DNA of 64,000 bases, taken from contig OX352772.1 of the NCBI GenBank assembly GCA_947095535.1, positions 98,576,934-98,640,933 of the forward strand, in the 5' to 3' direction. Position numbers and translations under genes: made by a program. The notes beneath the pieces are model-generated. The model was not told the DNA's origin, ran no database searches, and was given only the letters and a program-made list of their open reading frames with translations. The stretch comes from Poecilobothrus nobilitatus (Eukaryota > Arthropoda > Insecta > Diptera > Dolichopodidae). Below, piece by piece: positions 12,611 through 22,044 of this stretch (position 1 is the stretch's first letter; each line of letters opens with the position of its first letter).

Positions 12611-13076
12611 AATATTTACTTGAAAAAAAAGTTTGATTTCAATAGGTACATAAAGAAATGTATACAAAATAATTTTAAATGAAATGTTTTGTTATAATAA
12701 ATATATTATTTAGTTAAACTGTTGAAATATAATGAAATATTATGAACTTTGAGAAGTTTTATAATTAAATTAAAAATTATAAATAATCAGATAAATTCGA
12801 ATTTTATCTAAACTTTTACTGTCAATTATAATTTAAAATTTAAGAAACGTTTTTTATTTGTCACTGGTTTTATTTAAAGTTTTCAACAGCTTAAAAACTT
12901 CTCTAAGCTAAATATGATTGAACACACTTAAGATTCGATTTTTTTTTTTTGTAATAATAAAAAAGCAAGTTTGTTCCTGTTGGTTTAAATAATATATTTT
13001 TTTTTATTCATCTTTAAATTATAATTTTTTATTAAAACTAAGCTAACAAAAACATAATTTTTTTTTTTTTTTATAA

Positions 13077-14262
13077 TTATTGCTCAATGGCATAATGCCC
13101 CCAAGCATATGTGTTTATTTTATCTACGATTACATATCTTTTATTACCTAATGAACTTAAAGATACTTTATTTAAATTCTGTGTAGGTATAAATTGTATG
13201 TAAATGTGATCTAAATATTTTCATTTCTCTTAAACAAACTTCATTTTTTAACAAACAATTTTTACAGTTATCTAACGTTAAACTATTGACAATATATTTT
13301 TTTATTTATTTTGCTTTTTTAACAGTTTTATTTCCATGTGTTTGAAGAAAATACATTTTAAATTTTAATCCTATAAATTCAGAAAGAATTTTTCCATTAA
13401 ATTCATCTTTAAAAAGACCAAGAACTTTTTTATTCAATAGAGGGAAATTAAATAAATTGTCAGATGGTTAATCGGATGTATCAAAACGTTGGAGTATATC
13501 ACTGTATATGTCAGCGTTAAAATCATCTGTCTATATAGTGTAAATAAAACTGTCAGTTTTTGTGTAATTTAAAAAAACTTCACTGCCATATTTAGGTTTA
13601 ATGTAATCATAATGAAAATCATACATAAGTATTTTAGATTGTTCTAGTATTGTAAATCCTAAATATATAGGTTTGTCATAATATACATTTGTACGATTAA
13701 GCTGAACGGCTATCAAGTTTTCAGTGATTCTAGAGTGGCTATGATAATTTGGTTTTGCTATTAATGCTCGTGCACCTAAATGCCTTCCTTGACTTTCCCA
13801 AGAGGTAGCTATTTTAACATTTTTTCTTTTATCTACATGTTCCATGGTTTTACCGAAAACAGCACACTGTTTTAAATTTCGATAATGGATAATGTATTTG
13901 TGTTTGTTTGTTAAGTCAACTAAGAGTTTGGGAATTTTACCTGTTGGTGGAACTTTGTTTTCAGCACAAAAAGGAAAACCCACTGAAAATCTTTATGTGG
14001 TAAATATAGGATCATTGCCCATCCATATAAATTGTGAGCGTCTTCATATACTATGTATTTGGAAGGTTTGTTTCTTTTATAAGATTCTCCCATGAATTTA
14101 TTATTTGCTACTGAATCTCTAAGTGAGCACTGACTAATTCCACCACGTATCCCTTTTTTAAAGAAATTATACATATCAATATCAGTTAATAATTGTAATT
14201 TGATATCCGTGTATTTTAACATAGCCGCCCATGACCAAACCTGGGGAATATATAGGTAGGCA
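13077..14262 (-). pseudogene. POLB: Protein-primed DNA polymerase B of Polinton A, C-terminal half
   Basis: On the minus strand the reading starts at the edge of element B with a YSPGL...SWAAMLKYTDI stretch, then KKGIRGGISQC, YEDAHNLYGWAM (palm motif A) and HYRNLKQCAVFGKTMEH. It goes on to YDFHYDYIKPKYG and a metal-binding box reading YTKTDS where (D/N)TDS is expected, and ends with INTYAWGHYAIEQ at 13077. This is the palm/thumb half of a family B polymerase that copies linear Polinton genomes from a protein primer. Internal stops, frameshifts and the altered catalytic box show that it is dead. The N-terminal half lies at 39265-40250 on the same strand, so element B appears to have split the gene. 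About 50 codons seem to be missing at the join. Confidence 0.85.
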
Positions 14263-14270
14263 CTTGGGCC

Positions 14271-14610
14271 AGACAGGTCAGTAGGTCAAGGTCACCCGGA
14301 AGTAGGTCAAACCGTAATTAGGTCAGACTTGCTTGCAATTTTGAGATGTTTTTGCTTGCATTTTTGATATGTTTGCATTTATTTCTTGTTTTTTTTTCTT
14401 TCATTTTTTTTTTTTATGACAAGTATTTAAAGAAGAGGAAGGAAAAACCATTAATTAATTGTTATGTAAGAATGTTGAAAAAAATATGAACAAAAAGAAA
14501 AAAAAAAAAAAAAACAGGAAATCAAAAAAATATCTAACGTGGTACATGTTTACTTATTGATGTATACTTGGCTTAAGTAATAGGCGCATATGAAAATAAT
14601 AAAAAAAAAT
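14271..14610. repeat. Left terminal inverted repeat of element B
   Basis: It matches the reverse complement of 38785-39263 with gaps: the left copy lacks about 150 bp after 14328. Similarity runs from AGACAGGTCAGTAGGTC to about 14610, just past CGCATATGAAAATAATA. The first 55 bases contain five AGGTCA words (14275, 14283, 14289, 14304, 14320), two of them directly adjacent. Confidence 0.8.
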
Positions 14611-15239
14611 GGTTGATAAATGTAAAAAGAAAAAAACAGAAAAGTTTAAACGTACAAGATACAACAATTTTAAAAGATACAACGCATCTTTAAAATTCAT
14701 AAAGAAAAAGTGCAAATCTGTTTTTCTGGCTAGATAATGATCAAACCATTGGAAAAAGAACCAATGGTTTTTTTCTTTTTTAAAGAAGAGAATTAATAAT
14801 TATTGTCACTTTGTTGTTTTAAAGTTATGGAAATACTTAACGATTAACATGTTGCTTAGGTTCATTGTATGTTGCATAATCTGCAAAGAATATTAATTGC
14901 ATTTGGTACCTATTTTGAAAACAAGAATATAAAATTAAAACAGATTTATTTACATATTCAAAAAATTTTTATTTAACTAGAAATATTTTACAATTTTATA
15001 GAAATCTGAGTTGAAAAATTTTTTACGATGATCATGTTAAGATTGCAGAAATAGTGAAATCCAATTTTTCTATACGTCTTTCTAGTACTATCAGGAATAA
15101 TCGGAAATTTTATAAAATGAATAATACAACATTTAACAAAATGATAATTCTAAAACCCGAGATACGTCTATCTGTATATAAATTTGAAAAATCTTAATTT
15201 AATATTTTTTCTTTTAAGAGCATATAGACATTAAAACAA
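14611..15239. other. Non-coding, with an 80-bp duplicate of downstream coding sequence
   Basis: 14753-14779 contains a palindrome (AAACCATTGG...CCAATGGTTT). 15084-15163 is an 80-bp near-identical copy (one visible mismatch) of 16687-16766, the boundary of the pX-like and 229-aa genes. It is therefore a fragment duplicated from 1.6 kb downstream. Nothing else is recognisable. Confidence 0.65.
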
Positions 15240-15663
15240 TTTTTTACAGCACATCTGAAACTGGTGTTTGTATAGTGTATAGGACATGTTGATTTAAAAT
15301 TTTCAAGTCTCTGCTTAGGTCATTTATTTTAACACTGTCAATGTACTTTTCAAGAAAATGTTTTTTTTGCTCTCATTTAACATAAATTTTTTCAGCTGAT
15401 TCTAAATAGTATTTTAATATAGGTTTTATGTCTAAATATTCAATTAAATCGTTATTCCATTTAAGTCCATTTATTTTATTTTCGCAGTACTGGTTATTAT
15501 AATTTCCCTCTGGACTAAGTTCTCCTGCAGGGTATGGTGGTTTGAAGTGACATGCAGTAGGAATTGAACTTCTTTTTTTTACTATTGCTAGTTCTTTTAG
15601 GAAATATTGCTTTTCATTTCCTTGTAAAAATTGTAGATCAACTACGAAAATTTGATTATCCAT
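15240..15663 (-). pseudogene. Unknown Polinton-associated DLQ-type protein (copy in B)
   Basis: The ATG at 15663 opens MDNQIFVVDLQFLQGNEKQY, followed by FLKELAIV, FKPPYPAGEL, GLKWNNDLIEYLDIKPIL and AEKIYVK. A TGA replaces the expected Gly codon at about 15373, and the frame then continues with EQKKHFLEKYIDSV to about 15240. A second, separately broken copy lies at 42172-42650, so the gene is conserved between Polinton copies. I recall similar proteins in arthropod genomes but cannot give a function. The VDLQ start with later acidic positions is reminiscent of RNase H-like exonucleases, which is only a weak impression. It is divergently placed to the ATPase. Confidence 0.55.
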
Positions 15664-15785
15664 GTTGAAGGTTTACGGAAGAATGTTTTCATTAAAATTA
15701 TTAAATTTACATTTATATTCACTTTGGAAAAAGACATTTTGCTATAAATATAGGTTACCAATGTTAGTTTTTAACTTATACAAAT

Positions 15786-16337
15786 ATGATGTTTCACTCA
15801 TTTACTATGATGGTTCCGGGACCATCATGCTGTAGTAAACCCACTTTTATTCATAATTTAATAAAATATAAAAAAGAAAATATACAACCATATATTAATA
15901 GAATTATTTGATGTAATCCAGACAAAAATGCCGTTCCAAAATATATCAAAGATGTAGAATATAGTGATACTATTCCAGATTTTAATGATAATCGAAAACC
16001 GTTGTTAATTATTATCGATGATATGATGTTTAATTCTCATGATAAGTATGTATGTGATTTATTTACTAGAGGATCACATCATAGAAATTTATCAGTAATA
16101 TTTCTAACACAAAATGTTTTTCATCAGGGTAAATCTTCAAGAGATATTTCACTTAACTGTAAATATCTAGTACTTTTAAAAAATCCAAGAGATAAATCGC
16201 AGATATTACCTCTAGCTCGCCAAATATATCCCAATCAAATCACAGCATTTGAAAAAGTATATAATGATGTGACGTCAGTCCCATACGACTATATATTAAT
16301 ATATCTTACTCAAGACGATATTTCGATTAAGAAGTGA
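15786..16337 (+). pseudogene. ATP: FtsK/HerA-type packaging ATPase (copy in B)
   Basis: The frame aligns along its length with the intact ATPase of element C at 34494-35207. The Walker A position reads PGPSCCSKPT where the intact copy has AGPSGCGKTT, so the loop glycine, the second glycine and the magnesium-binding threonine are changed. A TGA replaces the Trp of KWCNP at about 15909. The Walker B strand (LLIIIDDM), SHHRNLSVIFLTQN and FSRDISLNCKYL-like motifs are kept. A frameshift near 16320 removes the C-terminus. In Polintons this enzyme pumps DNA into the capsid. This copy is inactive by inspection. Confidence 0.85.
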
Positions 16338-16399
16338 TATATTTGGAAAAGGTTTGTGTTATTGTACGAGAGATCAATTATAACAATTTGGGGAAGAAT

Positions 16400-16723
16400 A
16401 TGAAACGTTTGAAGACCAATCGTCATATATTGCACCTATTAAAAACCTCTAAACCAAAATTCCAGAAAATACTTATAAAACACTGTGACCCTGAAGTAAT
16501 TAAAACAATTTGTGAAATAGCATTAAATATTTTAAAAGGTAATTGTAATCTGAGTAAAAAAGCAACAACACAATTACGAAAGTATAAAAAGGTGTTAAGA
16601 TCACTCATTTGTCGTAAAAAATCTATAAATAGCAAAAGAAAAATTATTATTCAACGTGGTGGATTTTTACCTACACTCCTTGGTGCAGTACTATCAGGGA
16701 TAATCGGAAATTTTATAAAATGA
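16400..16723 (+). CDS. Small basic protein with hydrophobic C-terminus (pX/pVI-like candidate)
   Basis: This is a 107-aa frame starting MKRLKTNRHILHLL, rich in Lys/Arg throughout, with a final glycine-rich hydrophobic segment (GGFLPTLLGAVLSGIIG). The start was chosen by alignment with the 110-aa homologue of element C (34232-34564), although the frame is open upstream to 16334. The composition is that of a DNA-condensing or membrane-active minor virion protein, as in adenovirus-like core proteins; that role is an inference. The stop overlaps the next start (ATGA, 16720-16723). The frame has stayed open although its neighbours are broken. Confidence 0.65.
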   Translation: MKRLKTNRHILHLLKTSKPKFQKILIKHCDPEVIKTICEIALNILKGNCNLSKKATTQLRKYKKVLRSLICRKKSINSKRKIIIQRGGFLPTLLGAVLSGIIGNFIK

Positions 16724-17409
16724 ATAATACAACATTTAACAAAATGATAATTCTAAAACCCGAGATTTATGAGAAAATGAAGCAAAATGCAGACGCTGAA
16801 CTCAATGAGTTGGATAAAATTACGAAAAAAATATTGATAAATAAACATCTTACGGACACTCAAAAATGGTATTTATACAGACAAAATCTATTTAAAATAA
16901 GAAACAAAAAACGAGAACTTCCTAGAAATAAAGAGGAAAGAGTAAAAATTACGGAAACAAAAGGTACTCAAACTCGTGCAAAACCAATTTATATAGATGC
17001 GGAATCTCAGTCGTATTTTCCTGAATATAAAAATGTTGGAACACAGGTTGTACCTGAAGAAGAAGTATATGAAAAAGAAGCTGATGACGAAGTATTTGAT
17101 GATAAAATTCACGAAAATATTTTAATAAAAGCATTGTCAGCCGCTTCAGTTGGAGAACTTCTTAGAAAAAGAAAATCAATTAGAAATAAAAATGTACAAA
17201 TTTTTGAAACTGATACAGGAGACATTATAACTGTTCCTTTAGATAGCGCAAGCCCACCAACGAAAAAAGAAAAAACTATAAATACTAAAGAGTTGAAAAA
17301 TTCATCAAGACGTGTTTTTAGGTCAGCTATAGCAGGTAATACTCAAAGTGAACTTAATTTTCCAATTCGTAAGAATAAATCCGCAAGCTCATGGACAACA
17401 TACAAGTAA
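16720..17409 (+). CDS. 229-aa Polinton protein of unknown function (copy in B)
   Basis: An intact frame, MNNTTFNKMIILKPEIYEKM to SSWTTYK. The homologue in element C is 33525-34232 (235 aa). Shared blocks are an N-terminal helix-rich part ending QKWYLYRQNL (about residues 47-56), a charged middle with G-T-Q-T repeats, a FET-(D/P)-(T/S)-GD-(I/V)-ITV segment near residue 165, and a conserved WTTYK C-terminus. The N-terminal block resembles a short conserved motif often seen next to Polinton ATPase genes. I do not know its role; the fixed position between ATPase and penton suggests a virion or assembly factor. Its end overlaps the penton start by 19 nt. Confidence 0.65.
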   Translation: MNNTTFNKMIILKPEIYEKMKQNADAELNELDKITKKILINKHLTDTQKWYLYRQNLFKIRNKKRELPRNKEERVKITETKGTQTRAKPIYIDAESQSYFPEYKNVGTQVVPEEEVYEKEADDEVFDDKIHENILIKALSAASVGELLRKRKSIRNKNVQIFETDTGDIITVPLDSASPPTKKEKTINTKELKNSSRRVFRSAIAGNTQSELNFPIRKNKSASSWTTYK

Positions 17410-18031
17410 ATGATGAATTATATGTCACTTTACTTAGTGATTCATCTACGAACTATTAACCAGAAAATTCATTATCATCTTTTACAAATAAAATGAATAA
17501 ATACATGTGTGATTCAAGGTGGAAAGTCGGTATTTCAGAAATGTATTTTAATGATTTCGTTCCAAATGTGTATGGTGAAGAATGGGAAAAAAGTACTCAA
17601 ATATTTATTAAAGGTATGCAGAAAAATATGATAGGAGTTGGAACATCATATATTCCATACATAGAAAAACAAATGATATGTACTGGAAAGTTTTTCTACT
17701 ACCAACACTAATTCAAAATATACGCTCACTTAACAGGTTTACAAGAAAAGAAGTTGAACGACAGTTGATTTCGGGAATTTTTAATTTTATAAACGATGAT
17801 GTTAATTATATACAACCAGCAAAAGCTGAGGAGATGCCTAAAAATATAAGTTACACTACAATACGTGTTACTAGACCTAAAATACATATAAAAATAAGAG
17901 CAAATTACGCTTACACCTTGCAAGGATTTTTGACAACATGTTTCAATCAAGTATCCTCGAAAGTTACAGAATTTAAAAAATATAAACCACGTGTAATAGA
18001 AGCTTTCAAAACTCTTATAGATAGTGTGTAA
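17391..18031 (+). pseudogene. PX: Penton-like minor capsid protein (copy in B), 3' part deleted
   Basis: Starts MDNIQVNDELYVTLLSD and aligns with the intact 312-aa protein of element C (32551-33489), including RWKVGISEMYFNDF. A TAA sits at about 17457, the frame shifts near 17690 into LPTLIQNIRSLNRFTRKEV, and reading ends at 18031, about two-thirds of the way through. The conserved VLIYSDIV...RALR block found in C is missing. The single-jelly-roll penton forms the fivefold vertices of Polinton capsids. Downstream, the remaining penton sequence plus the pVI-like and major capsid genes are deleted. Confidence 0.8.
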
Positions 18032-18071
18032 TTAATGAAAACAAATGAAAAAATAAAAAAGTGAGTTTTTA

Positions 18072-18128
18072 ATGAACTACGTTAATGAAATAAGTAGAGT
18101 GTATGATTTGAGTCAGTTTGAGTTATGA
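18072..18128 (+). pseudogene. 3' remnant of the 121-aa gene at a deletion junction
   Basis: A 19-codon run ending VYDLSQFEL aligns with RLIDISRLQENEY near the C-terminus of the 121-aa protein of element C (30340-30705) and, as there, overlaps the protease start. It marks the right side of the deletion that removed the major capsid gene. The match is short. Confidence 0.4.
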
Positions 18129-18574
18129 AAACTTTAGAAATAACTAGTGTTTTAAAATATAACAAATTTACAAACAAATATTTTAAGGGAGTTTTTGCTT
18201 TAGACAAAGTTCCAAAAATAATAGAAACATCTACTTTTTTAATTGTAAACACAGACAAGATAAAAGATCCAGGAACACATTGGTTTGCGCTTTATATTTC
18301 AAAGCATGGTTGCACAGAATATTTTGATTCGTATGGTGGAGTTCCAGATAAACCGAAAATTTTGAAATATTTAAAAATCCAGAGTACAGTTTTTAATAAT
18401 TGGCAGATACAGAGTGTCCTTTCGAATGTATGTAGACAATACTGTTGCGTTTATGGCTGGTATAGATGTTTTGGTTTAAGCATGAAAACTTTTTTGAATG
18501 AATTTAGCAAAGATAATCATATAGAAAACGACAATCTGATTATTAATATGTTTTACAACATATTTGGAAATTAA
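18125..18574 (+). CDS. PRO: Adenain-like cysteine protease (copy in B)
   Basis: A 149-aa open frame with the C5-family layout: His in DPGTHWFALY (about residue 56), an acidic residue in CTEYFDSYG (about 69-72) and Cys in VCRQYCCVYGW (about 105-110). The homologue in element C has CGHYCC at the same place, so this copy carries Gly-to-Arg next to the predicted nucleophile, and its activity is uncertain. Such proteases cut capsid and core proteins during Polinton or adenovirus maturation. It is the only recognisable enzyme in B with no frame break. The start ATG overlaps the end of the 121-aa gene remnant by 4 nt. Confidence 0.8.
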   Translation: MKTLEITSVLKYNKFTNKYFKGVFALDKVPKIIETSTFLIVNTDKIKDPGTHWFALYISKHGCTEYFDSYGGVPDKPKILKYLKIQSTVFNNWQIQSVLSNVCRQYCCVYGWYRCFGLSMKTFLNEFSKDNHIENDNLIINMFYNIFGN

Positions 18575-18642
18575 AATTTTTCATAATCTTGTGTACCTAA
18601 GCAATACAATTAATATTAAAAAGCTTTATTTAAAACGTAGTA

Positions 18643-19042
18643 ATGGAAGATCAAGGTTCGAACACAAATTTGATGTTGAGTTATACATATTTTCTCAACA
18701 AAAATCAGTCATTAAAAGTTCATGTTGGTTTTGATACAGAATCAGAATCTTGTAGCTACTTGCATTTTTCATCGTATTGGAAAAAAGCCAGCTATTTTAA
18801 AATATCGTGATTGGTGTAAATTTCACCAGCAATTTTATAAAAGGTACTCGAAACAATCAGTAAAGAATACAAAATTATGTTTACAATATGGGTTAAGAAT
18901 TGTTATTGGCCCATGTCTTAGCATTAACAAAGAGGAAGCTGACAGATTTTACAACTTAATTGATTTTTTTCAGTTTTTTGAAATACCTGTACTACTAGAA
19001 AATAAAATTTCTAATGTTTTAAACAAAAACAACAATAAATAA
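18643..19042 (+). pseudogene. 148-aa-type Polinton protein (copy in B), frameshifted
   Basis: Starts MEDQGSNTNLMLSYTYFLNK and aligns with LLLSYIYYLDKKQ of the 148-aa protein in element C. Near 18740 the matching continues one frame over (NLVATCIFHRIGKKPAILKY, then DWCKFHQQF) and runs to 19042. Homology to C's protein (29416-29862) continues through LIDFFQ. Function unknown. It is placed directly after the protease in both elements. Confidence 0.65.
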
Positions 19043-19093
19043 AAGAAATTTAAATTTTAGTTTAAATTTAATTTGTTTTTTATTATGAATTAC

Positions 19094-19400
19094 TTATATA
19101 TAGTAGATACATATACATTTACACAAATATTCTTTTATATTATTTCTAAAAAGTTCTGCAAAATAGTCAGGATCTCCTTCTAAATAAATAACCAATTTCC
19201 CAAACATGTTGCTCCACTATATCTTCATCTAAGGCTTGAAACGGTAGTATGAATTCTTCAGTTTCCATTAATTCCTCCTCATTTACGGTGGATGTAATTT
19301 CATTAACTTGGACATTATTTAGTATACTGACTATTGCAGTTTCTTCAGTAAATGGAAACGTTGTTGAATCAGTTGCCATTTTAGTTAAATATTTTACCAA
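19094..19400 (-). pseudogene. Small acidic protein of unknown function
   Basis: Starts at 19400, or more likely at the second Met (19379, MATDSTTFPFTEETAIVSIL). It is rich in Glu and Asp to EQHVW. A one-base shift near 19195 then gives the plausible continuation KLVIYLEGDPDYFAELFRNN to a stop at 19094. I recognise no domain. The plus-strand genes end at 19042, so the two sets converge here. Confidence 0.4.
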
Positions 19401-19933
19401 AATTGAATTGAAAATGATTTGCCAATAAAATTGAACTGCGTTATATACTGTAGCACCCAGTCAAACTTCAAGTTTTCAGAGTATATAAATAAAGAAATGT
19501 AAAATTGGATTTTTAAATCTAGTTAGATGGTGTATAAATCATGTCAAAATTTCAAATAGTAAAAGAAATACATATAGATCTGTACAGAAAAAAATGTTAC
19601 AAGGTAGCAATTTTTAGGTAGAGATTTTTATTCCGGTTCAAAAATTTAATGTATGACGTAAGTATTCTTGGCTCTTTTATGAAATACCTGCGTTTTTACG
19701 AAAAACAAATATTAAATAAATCAATTTTGTCAATTTCACTTTCAAAGTCAATTTAGGTACATATAAACCTGAATCTGAAAAAATAAAGCAACTAAATAAA
19801 AGAAATTTATACCTTTTTTTAAATTTTATTTTTATTTATTAATAATAAAAACTTAAAACTGCAAAGCAATTTACATTATTTATTGGCAATTTGCATATAT
19901 TTTACCAAAAGACTCAGATATATCTACAATACT

Positions 19934-20437
19934 TTAATTTTTATCTTTATATAGAAAATGTTCTTTTTCTTTTATTTCTTTTACAAAATCAGAATTCTCC
20001 AAAATATCAGTATATTTTTGAGGTACAAATATAATTAAATTGCGGGTCTCAAAGACCCACTTAAGACCATAAATGGTTTTAATTTGCTTAACATTTAATA
20101 TATGATATAGAGCATCTTGCTCCATATCTTTTGTTTTTAAGAAATTCTTTCTAGTTTCCATATTTTTCCTATTAAAAGCTTTGAAGCTTTTTTTAGCTGG
20201 TGGTTCTTCTTCTTAAAAGAGAATGATTTCTTCTTGTTCTTGTTGTTGTTGTTGAAATTGTTGATGTTGTTGCTGTTGTGGTTGTTGTTGTTGTTGTTGA
20301 TGATGATGGTGATAATGTTGTTGTTGATGTGTCTGCGATTCTTGCTGACTTCTTATTCTTTTTCTTTTAATTGGAGCCAACTCCTGCGTTGGCTCTATTT
20401 GTTGAGCGTAGGCAAAAATCTCTGCTGTGTTTTCCAT
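19934..20437 (-). pseudogene. Gln/His-rich protein with possible OB-fold C-terminus, one in-frame stop
   Basis: The minus strand from 20437 reads MENTAEIFAYAQQIEPTQEL, a basic RIRSQQ segment, and a Gln/His-rich tract (about residues 38-70) encoded by CAA/CAT repeats. A single TAA follows at about 20213, after which the same frame continues EEEPPAKKSFKAFNRK to HFLYKDKN at 19934, about 168 codons in all. The C-terminal part (YHILNVKQIKTIYGLKWVF, then IIFVPQKYTDIL) has the strand pattern of small arthropod Polinton-associated proteins I would model as OB-folds, possibly single-strand-binding. That assignment is an inference. It could be a pseudogene with one stop, or the stop could be recent. 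Confidence 0.5.
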
Positions 20438-20649
20438 TTTGCTTTCTTGTTATATGATTATGTTGAGCTCTTTCTTTGAATTAATATATCTTAAGAAAGA
20501 TCCCACTTTATTTATACTAAATCTTCTTCTAAATAATTGTATTATCATTGTTTAGAAATCAAAAGTGTTAAGAAAACTAGTTAAAAACCAAAAGTTGTAA
20601 AGTAAGTTGTTTATTAATGTAATAAATTCTAATTAATTATAATAAAACT

Positions 20650-21100
20650 ATAATTTTTTTAAATAGTATTTTTTAAAACATTGTTGCATTTAACAGTGTT
20701 CTAAAGTTAAGAAAAAATCTTTTACATAAATTCTAATTATACTTTTTTATGAAAGAATATTATTTTTTATTTACCTATTCCTAAATTATTTATTTTTATT
20801 AGTAAATATTTTTCTGTTTTTATTTTTTCTATTAGCATTTTTACAACATTGTTGCATTTAACAGTGTTCTAAAGTTAAGAAAAGATCTTTTACATAAATT
20901 CTAATTATACTTTTTTATGAAAGAATATTATTTTTTATTTACCTATTCCTAAATTATTTATTTTTATTAGTAAATAATTTTCTATTTTTATTTGTTCTAT
21001 TAGCATTTTTACAACATTGTTGCATTTAACAGTCCTCTAAAATTAAGAAAAAGTTTTTTACATAAATTCTAATTATACTTTTTTTATGAAAGAATATCAT
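20650..21100. repeat. 168-bp tandem repeat
   Basis: ACATTGTTGCATTTAACAGT occurs at 20678, 20846 and 21014, exactly 168 bp apart, with matching sequence between (CATAAATTCTAATTATAC, GAAAGAATAT). About 2.6 units lie just beyond the 3' end of the integrase in element B. No coding potential is seen. 20480-20650 is plain AT-rich spacer. Confidence 0.8.
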
Positions 21101-21104
21101 ATTT

Positions 21105-21884
21105 ACTTATCCATTGATTAAGACTATTATCAAAGCGTAAATATTTCACATATAATTAGTTAACACTAGTTAGTTCCTGTTCGTAGAAGCCACCATGAAC
21201 TAATTTATTTTTATAATCTTTTAAACTATATGTAATCGGGTCTGTCTTGTTATTTTAAAAACTTCAGTTGAATAGTTAGGTTCATATACTTTTTGAAAAG
21301 TACCTTTAGAGCTTGCAATTCTAACAAAATCACCAACATTAAATTTTCTCTTATTAAATCTTTTAGGGTAATTGTAAATTGAACGAAAAATTTGTTTTTC
21401 ATTTGGTGATGTAACTTGATTTGGTTTTAATGTTTTAATTTAATGATTTTAATGTTCTGTTAAACCTTTCCCAAGCACTAGCCTTCATTTCTGAATAAGT
21501 ACGATAGTGATTTATTTTATAGCTTTTCATTAAATTTTGGAATTTTTTGTTGAAAAATTTCTTGTCCCTGGTCAGAATGAATATTTTTTGGAGACTTCCC
21601 CTCACTTTTAAAAATCTTTTCTATACTTTTAACTACGTCATCTGCTGCTTTGATTTAACTTTTTCGGCATATGCATATTTCGAAAATATATCGATAACAG
21701 TTAAGAGTAACTTGTATCCATTATTCACTTTTTGATACGCCGACATATCTACAAGATCAATTTCCCATGTATCATTTAACTCTCTTTGAGATATTTTTCG
21801 TCTTCGAAATCTACGTCTAACTGGACTATGAATTTCAGATACTATTTGTGCTTTTGACATTATTATTGAAATGTTAAACTGCAA
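21105..21884 (-). pseudogene. INT: Polinton integrase (element B, unit 1)
   Basis: The minus strand from the Met at 21860 (MSKAQIVSEIHSPVRRRFRR) through TWEIDLVDM and VIDIFSKYAYAE aligns with the intact integrase of element C (35567-36487). After about 21635 the frame is broken; pieces such as SDQGQEI, VGDFVRIASSKGTFQKV, GGFYEQELTSV and a chromodomain-like end (FDNSLNQWISKYD near 21110) remain. The retroviral-type DDE integrase would insert the element and make the 6-bp target duplication. This is the only one of B's three copies that keeps the 3' end. Confidence 0.8.
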
Positions 21885-22044
21885 CTGTGAATTTGAATAA
21901 AATATACATATATATATATATTATGTAAATAAATTTTCGATTATATTCTGATAATTAAAAACGGTAAAATTAAAAAAAAATTTTTCAATACTGTAATTTA
22001 ATAGTTTAAAATACAAAATTTTTACAATATATTAACAATAATTT

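Noticed and set aside
20234..20479. Leu-rich plus-strand frame
   Set aside because: Antisense of the Gln/His-encoding CAA/CAT repeats of the 19934-20437 gene.
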